A DNA stretch of 64,000 nucleotides. It comes from Pseudomonas protegens (GTDB lineage Bacteria > Pseudomonadota > Gammaproteobacteria > Pseudomonadales > Pseudomonadaceae). The translations under genes and the position numbers were made by a program. The notes beneath the pieces are model-generated. The model saw nothing but the letters and a program-made list of their open reading frames with translations. It ran no database searches and was not told the origin of the DNA. Shown one piece after another: positions 50,078-59,709 of the stretch (its first letter is position 1; every line of letters begins with the position of its first letter). The stretch is from the NCBI RefSeq assembly GCF_013407925.2, contig NZ_CP060201.1, positions 2,728,001 to 2,792,000 of the forward strand, read 5' to 3'.

Positions 50078-51678
50078 AGCTGCTTGCCGTCCGCCGTCTG
50101 TTGCGCATCCAGCGCGTCGTGATCCGCTACCGTCTCGATGACCTGCTATTCGCCCTGCCCCTGCCCTGGTTTCTCCTGGCCCTGCGCTTCGCCTTGCCCT
50201 GGCGCTGGTTCCCGCGCAAGCCACTGGACCTGAGCCGCGGTGCCCGGCTGCGCCTGGCGCTACAAGACCTGGGACCGATCTTCATCAAGTTCGGGCAGAT
50301 CCTCTCCACCCGCCGCGACCTGCTGCCGGAAGACATCGCCGACGAACTGATGCTGCTGCAGGACCGGGTACCACCGTTCGACTCGCAGAAGTCCGTGGCC
50401 CTGATCGAAGAGCAACTGGGCAAGAAGATCAGCGACGTGTTCAGTCGCTTCGACATTGAGCCGCTGGCCTCGGCCTCGGTGGCCCAGGTCCACGCCGCCA
50501 AGCTCAAGACCGGTGAAGAAGTGGTGGTCAAGGTGATCCGCCCCGGGCTCAAGCCGATCATCGCCCAGGACCTGGCATGGCTGTTCATCCTCGCCCGCGC
50601 CGCGGAAAGGCTTTCGGCCGACGCCCGCCTGCTGCACCCGGTGGACGTGGTCAGCGACTACGAGAAAACCATCTACGACGAGCTCGACCTGCTGCGCGAG
50701 GCGGCCAACTCCAGCCAGCTCAAGCGCAACTTCGAAGGTTCGCCGCTGCTGTATGTCCCCCAGGTCTACTGGGATTGGTGCCGGCCGAAGGTACTGGTGA
50801 TGGAGCGCATCTATGGCATCCAGGTCACTGACCTGGCGACCCTGGCCGACCAGCGCACCGACATGAAAATGCTCGCCGAGCGGGGTGTGGAGATCTTCTT
50901 CACCCAGGTGTTCCGCGACAGTTTCTTCCACGCCGACATGCACCCGGGCAACATCTTCGTCAGCACCGTGCAGCCCTGGAGCCCGCAGTACATCGCCATC
51001 GACTGCGGCATCGTCGGCAGCCTGACCCCGGAAGACCAGGACTACCTGGCACGCAACCTGTTCGCCTTCTTCAAGCGCGACTACCGTCGCGTGGCCCAGT
51101 TGCACATCGACTCCGGTTGGGTCCCGGCAGAAACCAAGCTCAACGAATTCGAGGCGGCAATCCGTACCGTGTGCGAGCCGATCTTCGAAAAGCCGCTGAA
51201 GGACATTTCCTTCGGCCAGGTGCTGATGCGCCTGTTCCAGACCGCTCGGCGCTTCAACATGGAAGTGCAGCCGCAACTGGTGCTGCTACAGAAGACCCTG
51301 CTCAACATTGAAGGCCTGGGCCGCCAGCTGTACCCGGACCTGGATCTGTGGAACACCGCGCAACCCTTCCTCGAACGCTGGATGCGCGAGCGGGTCAGCC
51401 CCAAGGCGGTGCTGGGCAATATCCACAGCCAGATCGAGCAACTGCCGCACCTGGCCAACATGACCCGCGACCTGCTGGAACGCATGTCGCAGCCCCACGC
51501 CGCCGATCCTCCGGCGCCCTGGCAGCGACGCAAGGACGACTGGTTCCTGCGCTTGCTGGGCACCGCTCATCTGGCCGGCGGCGCCGTTCTGGCCGCTGGC
51601 GGCCCACTGCAGGAACTGGGGCACTGGCCTGCCGGCGTGATGATCGCAGTGGGCCTGTATCTGATCGTGCGCCGATAG
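50074..51678 (+). CDS. ubiB: UbiB atypical kinase-like ATPase
   Basis: Protein of the ABC1/ADCK/UbiB family, 534 residues, needed for ubiquinone synthesis. It has the family KxGQ motif in [19 protein letters not shown], the Ala-rich nucleotide loop [15 protein letters not shown] and the metal-binding [11 protein letters not shown]. Two hydrophobic C-terminal helices ([13 protein letters not shown] and [12 protein letters not shown]) anchor it in the membrane. Starts 4 bp inside ubiJ. Confidence 0.97.
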   Translation: MKLLAVRRLLRIQRVVIRYRLDDLLFALPLPWFLLALRFALPWRWFPRKPLDLSRGARLRLALQDLGPIFIKFGQILSTRRDLLPEDIADELMLLQDRVPPFDSQKSVALIEEQLGKKISDVFSRFDIEPLASASVAQVHAAKLKTGEEVVVKVIRPGLKPIIAQDLAWLFILARAAERLSADARLLHPVDVVSDYEKTIYDELDLLREAANSSQLKRNFEGSPLLYVPQVYWDWCRPKVLVMERIYGIQVTDLATLADQRTDMKMLAERGVEIFFTQVFRDSFFHADMHPGNIFVSTVQPWSPQYIAIDCGIVGSLTPEDQDYLARNLFAFFKRDYRRVAQLHIDSGWVPAETKLNEFEAAIRTVCEPIFEKPLKDISFGQVLMRLFQTARRFNMEVQPQLVLLQKTLLNIEGLGRQLYPDLDLWNTAQPFLERWMRERVSPKAVLGNIHSQIEQLPHLANMTRDLLERMSQPHAADPPAPWQRRKDDWFLRLLGTAHLAGGAVLAAGGPLQELGHWPAGVMIAVGLYLIVRR

Positions 51679-51758
51679 CCAGTGGCGCGACCTGCTGGCA
51701 AACTGTCGCAATCGCCGAGGCGCTACCAGCGGGTGGCGCCCGGTTGTCGGAGTCGAAC

Positions 51759-52151
51759 ATGAAAGATTGGCTGGACCAGATCAAATGGGACGCGGACGGC
51801 CTGGTGCCGGCCATCGCCCAGGACCACAAGACCGGGCGCGTGCTGATGATGGCCTGGATGAACCGCGAGGCCCTGAGCCTGACCGCCGCCGAGAACCGCG
51901 CCATTTATTGGTCACGTTCCCGTGGCAAGCTATGGCGCAAGGGCGAGGAGTCCGGGCATGTGCAGAAACTGCATGAAATGCGCCTGGACTGCGACGCCGA
52001 CGTGATCATCCTGATGGTCGAGCAGATCGGCGACATTGCCTGTCACACCGGCCGCCACAGCTGTTTCTACCGCGTCTTCGAAGACGGCGAGTGGAAAACC
52101 GTCGAACCGGTCCTCAAGGACCCGCACGCGATTTATTCTGCAGGACACTGA
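51759..52151 (+). CDS. hisI: Phosphoribosyl-AMP cyclohydrolase
   Basis: Histidine biosynthesis step 3, 130 residues, single-domain form as in pseudomonads. The zinc site is built from Cys residues in RLDCDADVI and [12 protein letters not shown]. The N-terminus [20 protein letters not shown] is standard. hisE follows after one base, so the two are co-translated. 80 bp after ubiB. Confidence 0.97.
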   Translation: MKDWLDQIKWDADGLVPAIAQDHKTGRVLMMAWMNREALSLTAAENRAIYWSRSRGKLWRKGEESGHVQKLHEMRLDCDADVIILMVEQIGDIACHTGRHSCFYRVFEDGEWKTVEPVLKDPHAIYSAGH

Positions 52152-52152
52152 C

Positions 52153-52485
52153 ATGAGCGATACCCTCACCCGTCTGGCCCAGGTGCTGGAAGAGCGCAAA
52201 GACGCCGCAGCCGACAGCTCCTACGTCGCCAGCCTGTATCACAAGGGCCTGAACAAGATTCTGGAAAAAGTCGGCGAAGAGTCGGTGGAAACCATCATCG
52301 CCGCCAAGGACGCCGCCATCAGCGGCGACTGCAGCGACCTGATCTACGAAACCGCGGACCTGTGGTTCCACACCCTGGTCATGCTGGCGCAGCTGGGGCA
52401 GCATCCCCAGGCCGTGCTCGATGAGCTGGACCGCCGCTTCGGTCTGTCCGGACACGCCGAGAAAGCCTCGCGCCCGTCCGCCTGA
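52153..52485 (+). CDS. hisE: Phosphoribosyl-ATP pyrophosphohydrolase
   Basis: Histidine biosynthesis step 2 (PR-ATP to PR-AMP), 110 residues, all-alpha NTP pyrophosphohydrolase fold. The metal-binding EExxE-type pattern is seen in [15 protein letters not shown] followed by [13 protein letters not shown]. It lies next to hisI and 25 bp before tatA. Confidence 0.96.
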   Translation: MSDTLTRLAQVLEERKDAAADSSYVASLYHKGLNKILEKVGEESVETIIAAKDAAISGDCSDLIYETADLWFHTLVMLAQLGQHPQAVLDELDRRFGLSGHAEKASRPSA

Positions 52486-52510
52486 ACAACTTTCTAAGAG
52501 GAAACGCAGC

Positions 52511-52792
52511 ATGGGCATTTTTGACTGGAAACACTGGATCGTCATCCTGGTGGTCGTGGTACTGGTATTCGGCACCAAGAAGCTCAAGAACCTGGGCACC
52601 GACGTCGGCGAGTCGATCAAGGGCTTTCGCAAGGCCATGAACGACGACGAAAAACCGGCCGAGCCCGTGGTTCCTCCAGCGGCCCAACCGGTGCCACCGG
52701 CCCAGCCCCAGCAGAGCGCGCCGCTGAACCAGCCGCACACCATCGACGTGCAGGCCCAGAAAGTCGAAGAGCCGACCCGCAAAGACTCGTGA
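52511..52792 (+). CDS. tatA: Sec-independent translocase subunit TatA
   Basis: Small membrane protein of 93 residues that forms the protein-conducting part of the twin-arginine system. A single N-terminal helix ([13 protein letters not shown]) precedes the amphipathic helix ([22 protein letters not shown]), and a Pro-rich charged tail follows. tatB starts 10 bp after. Confidence 0.96.
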   Translation: MGIFDWKHWIVILVVVVLVFGTKKLKNLGTDVGESIKGFRKAMNDDEKPAEPVVPPAAQPVPPAQPQQSAPLNQPHTIDVQAQKVEEPTRKDS

Positions 52793-52802
52793 GCACTGAC
52801 TA

Positions 52803-53255
52803 ATGTTTGGTATCAGCTTCTCTGAACTGCTGCTGGTGGGCCTGGTGGCCCTGCTGGTGCTCGGCCCCGAGCGCCTGCCCGGTGCTGCGCGCACCGCCGG
52901 CCTGTGGGTCGGGCGCCTCAAGCGCAGCTTCAACGCGATAAAACAGGAAGTTGAACGGGAAATCGGGGCCGATGAAATTCGTCGGCAACTGCACAACGAG
53001 CACATTCTGTCCCTGGAGCAGGAGGCGCGGAAAATCCTCGCCCCGACCCAGCAGCAACCCACTCCAGTGGAGCCTGTGGCCGAGCAGACGATCCACGCGC
53101 CAGGCACCACGCCAGTAGCCGAAGCCTCGCCAGTCAGTGAAGTGCCCGCCCCCGCGACAGTGACCTCGGCACCGACCGCAGAGCCAGCAGCCCCGGTGGC
53201 AACACCCGCCACCACGGCCCCCCACGACTCCACCTTGCCGCCGCGAGCCCCATGA
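52803..53255 (+). CDS. tatB: Sec-independent translocase subunit TatB
   Basis: Receptor-side subunit, 150 residues: [21 protein letters not shown] is the N-terminal helix with the conserved Glu at 8, [19 protein letters not shown] the amphipathic helix, and the tail is rich in Pro, Ala and Thr. Its stop overlaps the tatC start by 4 bp. Confidence 0.96.
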   Translation: MFGISFSELLLVGLVALLVLGPERLPGAARTAGLWVGRLKRSFNAIKQEVEREIGADEIRRQLHNEHILSLEQEARKILAPTQQQPTPVEPVAEQTIHAPGTTPVAEASPVSEVPAPATVTSAPTAEPAAPVATPATTAPHDSTLPPRAP

Positions 53256-54046
53256 GCGATATCCCAGAGAACGACCAACACATGCCGCTGGTGTCGCACC
53301 TCACCGAGCTGCGTACCCGCCTGCTGCGCTGCGTAGCGGCGATCTTCATCATCTTCGCCGGGCTGTTCGCCTTCACCCAGCAGATCTACACCATCGTCTC
53401 CACGCCGCTGCGCCAGTACCTGCCGGTCGGCGCGACGATGATCGCCACCGACGTCGCCTCGCCGTTCCTGACGCCGCTGAAGCTGACCATGATGGTGTCG
53501 CTGTTCCTGGCCATTCCGGTGATCCTGCACCAGATCTGGGGTTTTATCGCACCCGGCCTGTACAAGCATGAAAAGCGCATTGCCGTGCCCTTGCTGGTGT
53601 CGAGCATCCTGCTGTTCTACATCGGCATGGCCTTCGCCTACTTCCTGGTGTTCCCGCTGATCTTCAAGTTCTTCGCCGCCGCCACCCCGGCCGGCGTGGA
53701 AATGATGACCGACATCACCAGCTACCTCGATTTCGTCATGACCCTGTTCTTCGCCTTCGGCGTGGCCTTCGAGATCCCGGTGGCCGTGGTCCTGCTGGTG
53801 TGGATCGGCGTGGTCAACGTGGCGTACCTGAGGAAGATCCGGCCTTACGTGATCATCGGCTGCTTCGTGGTGGGCATGATCCTCACGCCGCCGGACATCT
53901 TCTCCCAGACCCTGCTGGCCGTGCCCATGTGGCTGCTGTTCGAGATCGGCGTGCTGTTCGGCGGGCTGATCAGCAAGCGCGGCGAACATGCGGACGACGC
54001 CCCGGCCGACGATCACAACGACCAGCCGCCAGCGACCCAAGGGTGA
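53252..54046 (+). CDS. tatC: Sec-independent translocase subunit TatC
   Basis: Six-helix membrane protein of 264 residues that binds the twin-arginine signal. The N-terminus [25 protein letters not shown] carries the family SHLxELRxR motif. Helices are seen at 30-50, 75-100, 115-140, 160-180 and 195-235. The C-terminal tail is acidic. Overlaps rsmE by 4 bp. Confidence 0.97.
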   Translation: MSDIPENDQHMPLVSHLTELRTRLLRCVAAIFIIFAGLFAFTQQIYTIVSTPLRQYLPVGATMIATDVASPFLTPLKLTMMVSLFLAIPVILHQIWGFIAPGLYKHEKRIAVPLLVSSILLFYIGMAFAYFLVFPLIFKFFAAATPAGVEMMTDITSYLDFVMTLFFAFGVAFEIPVAVVLLVWIGVVNVAYLRKIRPYVIIGCFVVGMILTPPDIFSQTLLAVPMWLLFEIGVLFGGLISKRGEHADDAPADDHNDQPPATQG

Positions 54047-54750
54047 ACCTGCTGCTTCTGGAGGAGGCCGACTTCATCGCGGCCGACCGAGTGGTACTGC
54101 ACGATCGGCGCCTGACCCACATGCAGGAAGTGCATCGGGTAGCGGTGGGCGACAGCCTGCGGGTGGGGCGCATCGACGGCTTGATGGGCAACGCCCAGGT
54201 CCTGCGCCTGGAAGCCGGCGAGGCCGAACTGCAAGTCACCCTGGAACAAGCGCCACCGGCCAAGCTGCCACTGACCCTGGTCCTGGCCCTGCCACGGCCG
54301 AAAATGCTGCGCCGGGTGTTTCAGACCGTGGCCACCATGGGTGTGCCCCGGCTGGTGCTGGTCAACAGCTACCGGGTCGAGAAGAGCTTCTGGCAGACCC
54401 CGTTCCTTGAACCCGAAGCCATTCGCGAACAACTGATCCTTGGCCTGGAGCAGGCACGCGACACTGTGCTGCCCGAAGTGGTCATCGAGAAACGCTTCAA
54501 GCCCTTCGTCGAGGACCGTTTGCCGGCCCTTTGCGCCGACACCCTGGGACTGGTAGGCCACCCGGGGCAGTACCCGCCCTGCCCACGCGACGTGGATCGG
54601 CCGGTGACCCTGGCCATCGGCCCGGAAGGCGGCTGGATTCCCTACGAAATCGACCTGCTGGGCAAGGCCGGATTGCAACCCGTGCAACTGGGCGAACGCA
54701 TCCTGCGGGTGGAAACCGCCGTCACCGCCCTGCTCGCCCGTCTGTTCTGA
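54043..54750 (+). CDS. rsmE: 16S rRNA (uracil1498-N3)-methyltransferase
   Basis: SPOUT-class methyltransferase of 235 residues that modifies U1498 of 16S rRNA. The C-terminal knot is visible as [17 protein letters not shown] and [19 protein letters not shown]. Start is GTG 54043, overlapping the tatC stop; the PUA-like N-terminal domain begins [19 protein letters not shown]. Last gene of the run; 123 bp to the next gene, with nothing else seen. Confidence 0.95.
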   Translation: MNLLLLEEADFIAADRVVLHDRRLTHMQEVHRVAVGDSLRVGRIDGLMGNAQVLRLEAGEAELQVTLEQAPPAKLPLTLVLALPRPKMLRRVFQTVATMGVPRLVLVNSYRVEKSFWQTPFLEPEAIREQLILGLEQARDTVLPEVVIEKRFKPFVEDRLPALCADTLGLVGHPGQYPPCPRDVDRPVTLAIGPEGGWIPYEIDLLGKAGLQPVQLGERILRVETAVTALLARLF

Positions 54751-54873
54751 GGATGGGCACGGCCTCAGCCGGGCCTGTCGCCAGTAATAGCAAACCGCCA
54801 GTCAGCTACAGAATCCTGGGTTCCCGCCGATAGCCTATGGTTAAGCCCATATTGCTAAAAGGGAGTTCGCGGC

Positions 54874-56790
54874 ATGTACGGTTGGCTAGCCAAAAAACTG
54901 GGAAACCTGAGCGTCAGCCTCAAGCTCGGCATCGGCTTCGGCCTGGTACTGCTGCTGACCCTGTTGATCACCGCCACCGGCTGGACGGGCTTGGCGGGAG
55001 TCATCGATCGTGGCGACAAGCTGGGCAACATCTCCACCCTCTACGCCATGACCAAGGACCTGCGCATCGCCCGCCTCAACTACGAGATGCTGCATGGCGA
55101 ACAAGGTCCCGATGCCGTCAACGCCATGCTCAAGCAGCTCGACGAAGGCCTGCAAGCAGCCCGCGCGCAATTGCAGCAACCTGAAAGCATCGCCATGGTC
55201 GAACAGCAACTGGATGCCGTTGCCGAGTATCACCGGGCCTTCAACGACATGACACGCGCCACCGCAGCCCGCGAAGCGGCCCGCTCCCAGCTCGGGGCCA
55301 GCGCGGACAACGCCGCGGCCCGGGTCGCCGAAGTCGAGAAGTCGCTGCTGCAAGGCGACAGCGTGGCCCAGTTCAACAACGTCATCGAGCTTTCCAGGCT
55401 GATCCAGCAGGCACGCTTCCAGGTTCGCGGCTACACCTACAGCGGCAAGCCCGAAGCCAAGCAGCCGGCCCTCGACGCCATCGACAACGCCCTGAACAAC
55501 CTCACCGGCCTGCCCTCGCGCCTGCCGGAACAGCACATTGCCAACCTGCAACAGGCCAGCGACTCGCTCAAGGCCTACCGCGCGGCGGTCAGTGCCTTCA
55601 GCGACTCCGAGGAAGCCAGCGCCGCCGCCCTCAAGCGCATGGCCACCCAGGGCGACCGCTTGATGAACCTGAGCAAGCAACTGACCGCCGCGCAGACCGC
55701 CAAGCGTGACAGCGAGGCCAGCCAGGCCAAGAGCACCCTGCTGATCGCAACGCTACTGGCGCTGGTCTTCGGCATGGTCGCTGCCTGGGCCATCACCCGG
55801 CAGATCATCCAGCCCCTGCAACAGACCCTCAAGGCCGCCGAGCGCGTGGCGTCCGGCGACCTCAGCCAGGACCTGACAGTCGACCGGCGCGACGAGATGG
55901 GCCAGCTGCAACGCGCCATGCAACGCATGACCCTGGGCCTGCGGGAGCTGATCGGCGGTATCAGCGACGGCGTGACCCAGATCGCCAGCGCCGCCGAACA
56001 ACTGTCCGCCGTCACCGAGCAGACCAGCGCCGGGGTCAACAGCCAGAAAGTCGAAACCGACCAAGTGGCCACGGCCATGAATGAAATGGCCGCCACGGTG
56101 CAGGAAGTGGCACGCAACGCCGAAGAGGCTTCGGAAGCGGCCGTAGCCGCCGATCAGCAGGCACGCGAAGGCGACCGGGTGGTCAACGAAGCCATCGCCC
56201 AGATCGAGCGCCTGGCCCGCGAGATGGGCAACTCCACCGAAGCCATGGGCCACCTCAAGCAGGAAAGCGACAAGATCGGCAGCGTGCTGGACGTGATCAA
56301 GTCCGTGGCCCAGCAGACCAACCTGCTGGCCCTCAACGCCGCCATCGAAGCCGCCCGGGCCGGCGAAGCCGGACGCGGTTTCGCCGTGGTCGCGGACGAG
56401 GTGCGCAGCCTGGCGCAACGCACCCAGCAATCCACCGAAGAAATCGCCGAGCTGATCGTCGGCCTGCAAAGCGGCACCCAGCAAGTGGCCAGCACCCTGG
56501 ACACCAGCCGCAGCCTGAGCGACAGCAGCGTCGAGCTGACCCGCCGGGCCGGGGGGTCGCTGGAGAACATTACTCGCACGGTGTCGGCGATCCAGGCGAT
56601 GAACCAGCAGATCGCCGCCGCCGCCGAGCAGCAGAGCGCCGTAGCGGAAGAGATCAACCGCAGCGTATTGAATGTGCGTGATGTGTCTGAACAGACGTCA
56701 TCGGCCAGCGAGGAAACCGCGGCCTCCAGCGCCGAGCTGGCGCGGTTGGGGATTCACTTGCAGAGCCTGGTGGGGCGTTTCCGGGTCTGA
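54874..56790 (+). CDS. Methyl-accepting chemotaxis protein, HBM-domain type (McpK-like)
   Basis: Membrane chemoreceptor of 638 residues. The first helix (about 17-37, [19 protein letters not shown]) is followed by a helical periplasmic sensor of about 250 residues, long enough for the bimodular HBM fold, then a second helix ([19 protein letters not shown]), a HAMP region and the signalling domain. The hairpin tip [18 protein letters not shown] is intact, as is [16 protein letters not shown]. Its place right after rsmE matches the P. aeruginosa McpK gene, whose ligand is 2-oxoglutarate. McpK identity is inferred by position only. Confidence 0.92.
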   Translation: MYGWLAKKLGNLSVSLKLGIGFGLVLLLTLLITATGWTGLAGVIDRGDKLGNISTLYAMTKDLRIARLNYEMLHGEQGPDAVNAMLKQLDEGLQAARAQLQQPESIAMVEQQLDAVAEYHRAFNDMTRATAAREAARSQLGASADNAAARVAEVEKSLLQGDSVAQFNNVIELSRLIQQARFQVRGYTYSGKPEAKQPALDAIDNALNNLTGLPSRLPEQHIANLQQASDSLKAYRAAVSAFSDSEEASAAALKRMATQGDRLMNLSKQLTAAQTAKRDSEASQAKSTLLIATLLALVFGMVAAWAITRQIIQPLQQTLKAAERVASGDLSQDLTVDRRDEMGQLQRAMQRMTLGLRELIGGISDGVTQIASAAEQLSAVTEQTSAGVNSQKVETDQVATAMNEMAATVQEVARNAEEASEAAVAADQQAREGDRVVNEAIAQIERLAREMGNSTEAMGHLKQESDKIGSVLDVIKSVAQQTNLLALNAAIEAARAGEAGRGFAVVADEVRSLAQRTQQSTEEIAELIVGLQSGTQQVASTLDTSRSLSDSSVELTRRAGGSLENITRTVSAIQAMNQQIAAAAEQQSAVAEEINRSVLNVRDVSEQTSSASEETAASSAELARLGIHLQSLVGRFRV

Positions 56791-56794
56791 ACCG

Positions 56795-56846
56795 CTTCGC
56801 CGGAAAGCCGGCTCCTACAGGGGATGTAGGAACCGGCTTGCCGGCG
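56795..56846. repeat. Inverted REP pair between the MCP and ABC genes
   Basis: CTTCGCCGGAAAGCCGGCTC (56795 on) and TGTAGGAACCGGCTTGCCGG (56825 on) face each other over the 62 bp gap between these convergent genes. Each unit can form its own stem with a short loop. Confidence 0.85.
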
Positions 56847-56852
56847 CAGGCC

Positions 56853-57608
56853 TCACAGTACCTGACGCAGGAAAGCCTGGGCCCGAGGGTCTTTCGGCGC
56901 CTCGAAGAACACCTCCGGCGCCGCATCTTCCAGCAGCTTGCCGTGATCGAAGAACAGCACCCGATCCGCCACTTCCCGGGCAAAGCCCATCTCGTGAGTC
57001 ACGCAGACCATGGTCATGCCTTCCAGGGCCAGGGTCTTCATCACGTCCAGCACCTCGCCGACCATTTCCGGGTCCAGGGCCGAGGTCGGCTCGTCGAACA
57101 GCATCACCTTGGGCTCCATCGCCAGGGCCCGGGCAATCGCCACCCGCTGCTGCTGACCGCCGGAAAGCCGTGAAGGAAACTCGTGGGCCTTCTGCGCGAT
57201 ACCGACCTTCTCCAACAGCGCCAGGGCCTTGGCCTCGCGCTCCTGCTTGCCGCGCTTGCGCACCACCTTCTGCGCCAGGCAGAGGTTGTCCAGCACGGTC
57301 ATGTGGGGAAACAGGTTGAAATGCTGGAACACCATGCCGACTTCCCGGCGATAGGCGTTCACGTCGGTCTTGGGATCGGCCAGCTGCAGGCCGTCGATGC
57401 TCACCGAGCCGGAGTCGAACGCTTCCAGGCCGTTGAGGCAGCGCAGGAAGGTCGACTTGCCGGAACCGGAAGGCCCGATCACCACCAGCACTTCGCCCTT
57501 GGCCACCTGGGTGGTGACGTTATCCACCGCGCGCACCACCTGGCCACGGGTGTCGAAGACTTTTACCAGATCGCGGACTTCAATCACTTTGCGCGAGCCT
57601 CCGCTCAA
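56853..57608 (-). CDS. Polar amino acid ABC transporter, ATP-binding protein
   Basis: Cytoplasmic ATPase of 251 residues of the GlnQ/HisP type. Walker [15 protein letters not shown], signature [16 protein letters not shown], Walker [16 protein letters not shown] and the H-loop CVTHEMGFA are all complete. The reported start is TTG 57608, which overlaps the permease stop by 29 bp; a GTG at 57587 with GGAGG ten bases upstream would start [12 protein letters not shown] and overlap by only 8 bp, which I think is equally possible. Confidence 0.93.
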   Translation of the reverse strand: MSGGSRKVIEVRDLVKVFDTRGQVVRAVDNVTTQVAKGEVLVVIGPSGSGKSTFLRCLNGLEAFDSGSVSIDGLQLADPKTDVNAYRREVGMVFQHFNLFPHMTVLDNLCLAQKVVRKRGKQEREAKALALLEKVGIAQKAHEFPSRLSGGQQQRVAIARALAMEPKVMLFDEPTSALDPEMVGEVLDVMKTLALEGMTMVCVTHEMGFAREVADRVLFFDHGKLLEDAAPEVFFEAPKDPRAQAFLRQVL

Positions 57609-58542
57609 GCCGGCTGGCCATCTTCGACAGCGGCAGGTTGATCAACAAATACAGGCCCGCCACACAGAACAGGATCTCGAACGGCGAGAACGAGGTGGTG
57701 ATGACTTCCCGGCCGCTCTTGAGCAGCTCGGTGATGGCGATCACCGACACCAGCGAAGTGTCCTTGACCAGGCTGATGAACTGCCCGGCCAGGGGCGGCA
57801 GCACCCGTTTGAAGGCCTGGGGCAGCACCACATGACGCATCGACTGGCCGGCGCTGAGCCCCAGGGAGCGGGCGGCTTCGTTCTGGCCGCGGGCGATGGA
57901 CTGCACCCCGGCGCGGACGATCTCCGCCACATAGGCCCCGGTAAACAGCGACAGCGCGGCGATCCCGGCGAATTCCCGGGACAGGTTGAGCACCGTGCCG
58001 ATAAAGAAATAGAAGATGAAGATCTGCACCAGCAGCGGCGTGCCCCGCACCAGCTCGACATAGATCGTCGACAGGTCGCGCAGGGTCGGGTTGCTGGACA
58101 GCCGGCACAGACCGGTGCCCAGACCGATGATCAGGCCCAGCACCCCGGACACCACCGACAGCCACAAGGTGGTCCACAGGCCCCACAACAAAGGCCCCGC
58201 GGCCCAGTGCCGGGTGACGCCGATCACGTCGCCTTCGGCCACGTCATCGCCGCTGGCCACCTGCAGGCTGCTTTCATCGACGCTCAGGTGCTGCTCGGCA
58301 CCCGAGTCACCGCGCAGGGTGACCTGGGCCTTGCCGCCCTGGCGCACGACCTCGGCGACGGTGGAGATCTCCGCCGCCCGCTGGGATTCTTCGGCCTGAT
58401 AGGCGAAGTACTGGGGGACACGGTTCCAGCGCCACTCGTAGGACATCAACGAGGTGGCGTAGTACAGCGCGCCAGCCAGACCGATCAGCACCAGCACGGT
58501 CAGCACGTGCCAGGGCCATTGGGCTTTTTTCTGTTTGTTCAC
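57580..58542 (-). CDS. Polar amino acid ABC transporter, permease with extra periplasmic segment
   Basis: Inner-membrane permease of 320 residues. The C-terminal 220 residues are the usual HisM/GlnP domain with the EAA-type loop ([20 protein letters not shown]). Between the first membrane helix (about 12-32) and the second lies a stretch of about 85 residues ([20 protein letters not shown] to [11 protein letters not shown]) that is not part of that domain and should face the periplasm. Overlaps the ATPase gene; the binding-protein gene lies 145 bp upstream beyond a REP pair. Confidence 0.92.
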   Translation of the reverse strand: MNKQKKAQWPWHVLTVLVLIGLAGALYYATSLMSYEWRWNRVPQYFAYQAEESQRAAEISTVAEVVRQGGKAQVTLRGDSGAEQHLSVDESSLQVASGDDVAEGDVIGVTRHWAAGPLLWGLWTTLWLSVVSGVLGLIIGLGTGLCRLSSNPTLRDLSTIYVELVRGTPLLVQIFIFYFFIGTVLNLSREFAGIAALSLFTGAYVAEIVRAGVQSIARGQNEAARSLGLSAGQSMRHVVLPQAFKRVLPPLAGQFISLVKDTSLVSVIAITELLKSGREVITTSFSPFEILFCVAGLYLLINLPLSKMASRLERRLAQSD

Positions 58543-58598
58543 TTTGCAGGTTCCAGCGGTTTGCAGCGGGGAGGTTCGGCAGAGCCTGGGTGGGCATC

Positions 58599-58662
58599 AT
58601 CGCGAGCAAGCTCGCTCCTACAAAAACGCGGTACGCCCTGTAGGAGCGAGCTTGCTTGCGAT
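58599..58662. repeat. Inverted REP pair inside the ABC operon
   Basis: ATCGCGAGCAAGCTCGCTCC (58599 on) and TGTAGGAGCGAGCTTGCTTG (58639 on) form an opposed pair in the gap between the binding-protein gene and the permease gene, just after the former's stop. Confidence 0.9.
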
Positions 58663-58687
58663 CAACCGCCAATCAGTTGCCTGACGC

Positions 58688-59485
58688 CTATTCCATGTCC
58701 TTGAGCCACTCGGTGCTCTTGAACCACTTGTCATGGATGCGATCGTAGGTGCCGTCTTCGTGGATCTGGTGCAGGAAGTTGTTGATGAAGTTGAGGCTGT
58801 CGTAGTCGCCCTTCTTCAGGCCGAAGGCCAGGGGCTCGTAGGTGAACGGCTTGTCGAGGAATACCAGCTTGCCGTTACCGACCTTGTTCACTGCCACCAC
58901 GTTGTACGGGGCGTCATAGATAAAGGCGTCGGCCTTGCCGTTGACCACGTCCAGCACCGCTTCCTGCTCGTTGTCGTAGCCGTGGTACTTGGCCTTGGCG
59001 ATCAGCTTCTTGGCGACCATTTCACCGGTGGTGCCCAGCTTGGAGGTGATGCGGTAATCGGCGCTGTTCAGGTCCTTGTAGGACTTGATGGTACCTTCCA
59101 GCTCCTTGCGGATCAGCAGGGTCTGGCCGACCACGATGAAGGGTTCGCTGAAGTTCAGGCGCAGGTTGCGTTCCTGGGTCAGGGTCATGCCGCTGCCGAT
59201 CATGTCGAACTTGTCGGTCAGCAGGGCCGGGATGATGCCGTCATAACCGGTGGAAACCATCTCCAGCTTGACCCCCATGGATTTGGCCATGGCCTTGAGC
59301 AGGTCGACTTCGAAACCGATGATTTCGCCGCGCTTGTTGGTCATCTCGAACGGCATGTAGGTCGGGTCCATGCCGACTTTCAGCGTGCCGCGCTTGACCG
59401 CGTCATCGATGGCGCCGGCCTGGGCGGTAGTGACCGCCAGCATGGCGGCAGCGCCTACAAGCAGCAGCGAAAGATACTTCTTCAT
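58688..59485 (-). CDS. Polar amino acid ABC transporter, periplasmic substrate-binding protein
   Basis: Secreted binding protein of 265 residues, with signal MKKYLSLLLVGAAAMLAVTT and cleavage after QA (23). The family 3 solute-binding signature is GEIIGFEVDLLKAMA, followed by STGYDGIIPALLTDKFDMIG with residues that contact the amino group of amino acids. Downstream genes code for the permease and ATPase. Ligand cannot be told; Arg77 equivalents typical for amino acids are in TLTQERNLRLNFSEPF. Confidence 0.93.
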   Translation of the reverse strand: MKKYLSLLLVGAAAMLAVTTAQAGAIDDAVKRGTLKVGMDPTYMPFEMTNKRGEIIGFEVDLLKAMAKSMGVKLEMVSTGYDGIIPALLTDKFDMIGSGMTLTQERNLRLNFSEPFIVVGQTLLIRKELEGTIKSYKDLNSADYRITSKLGTTGEMVAKKLIAKAKYHGYDNEQEAVLDVVNGKADAFIYDAPYNVVAVNKVGNGKLVFLDKPFTYEPLAFGLKKGDYDSLNFINNFLHQIHEDGTYDRIHDKWFKSTEWLKDME

Positions 59486-59675
59486 CTCAAGTCCCCTGAA
59501 GCCATTTTATTGTGGTGTCTGCGCGCGGCGGGCCTTGGAAGGAAAGTCTTCGACGATCAAGCCGTTATTGATCACGCACAGAAATTTGCGGGTGCGATGC
59601 TAACGCACTCGGCCATTTGCACAAGGATTTTTGTTGCCGGCCAAGGGCATGGAGAATATCGGCCGCACATAGCAA

Positions 59676-59705
59676 AACGCCCTTGAGCAGGAGCTCAAGG
59701 GCGTT
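59676..59705 (-). terminator. Terminator of opgGH
   Basis: A 13 bp perfect stem (AACGCCCTTGAGC and GCTCAAGGGCGTT, loop AGGA) with four Ts on the - strand, just past the opgH stop. It also lies downstream of the divergent-facing side of the binding-protein gene's promoter region (59486-59675), which holds no gene. Confidence 0.85.
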
Positions 59706-59709
59706 GGCT

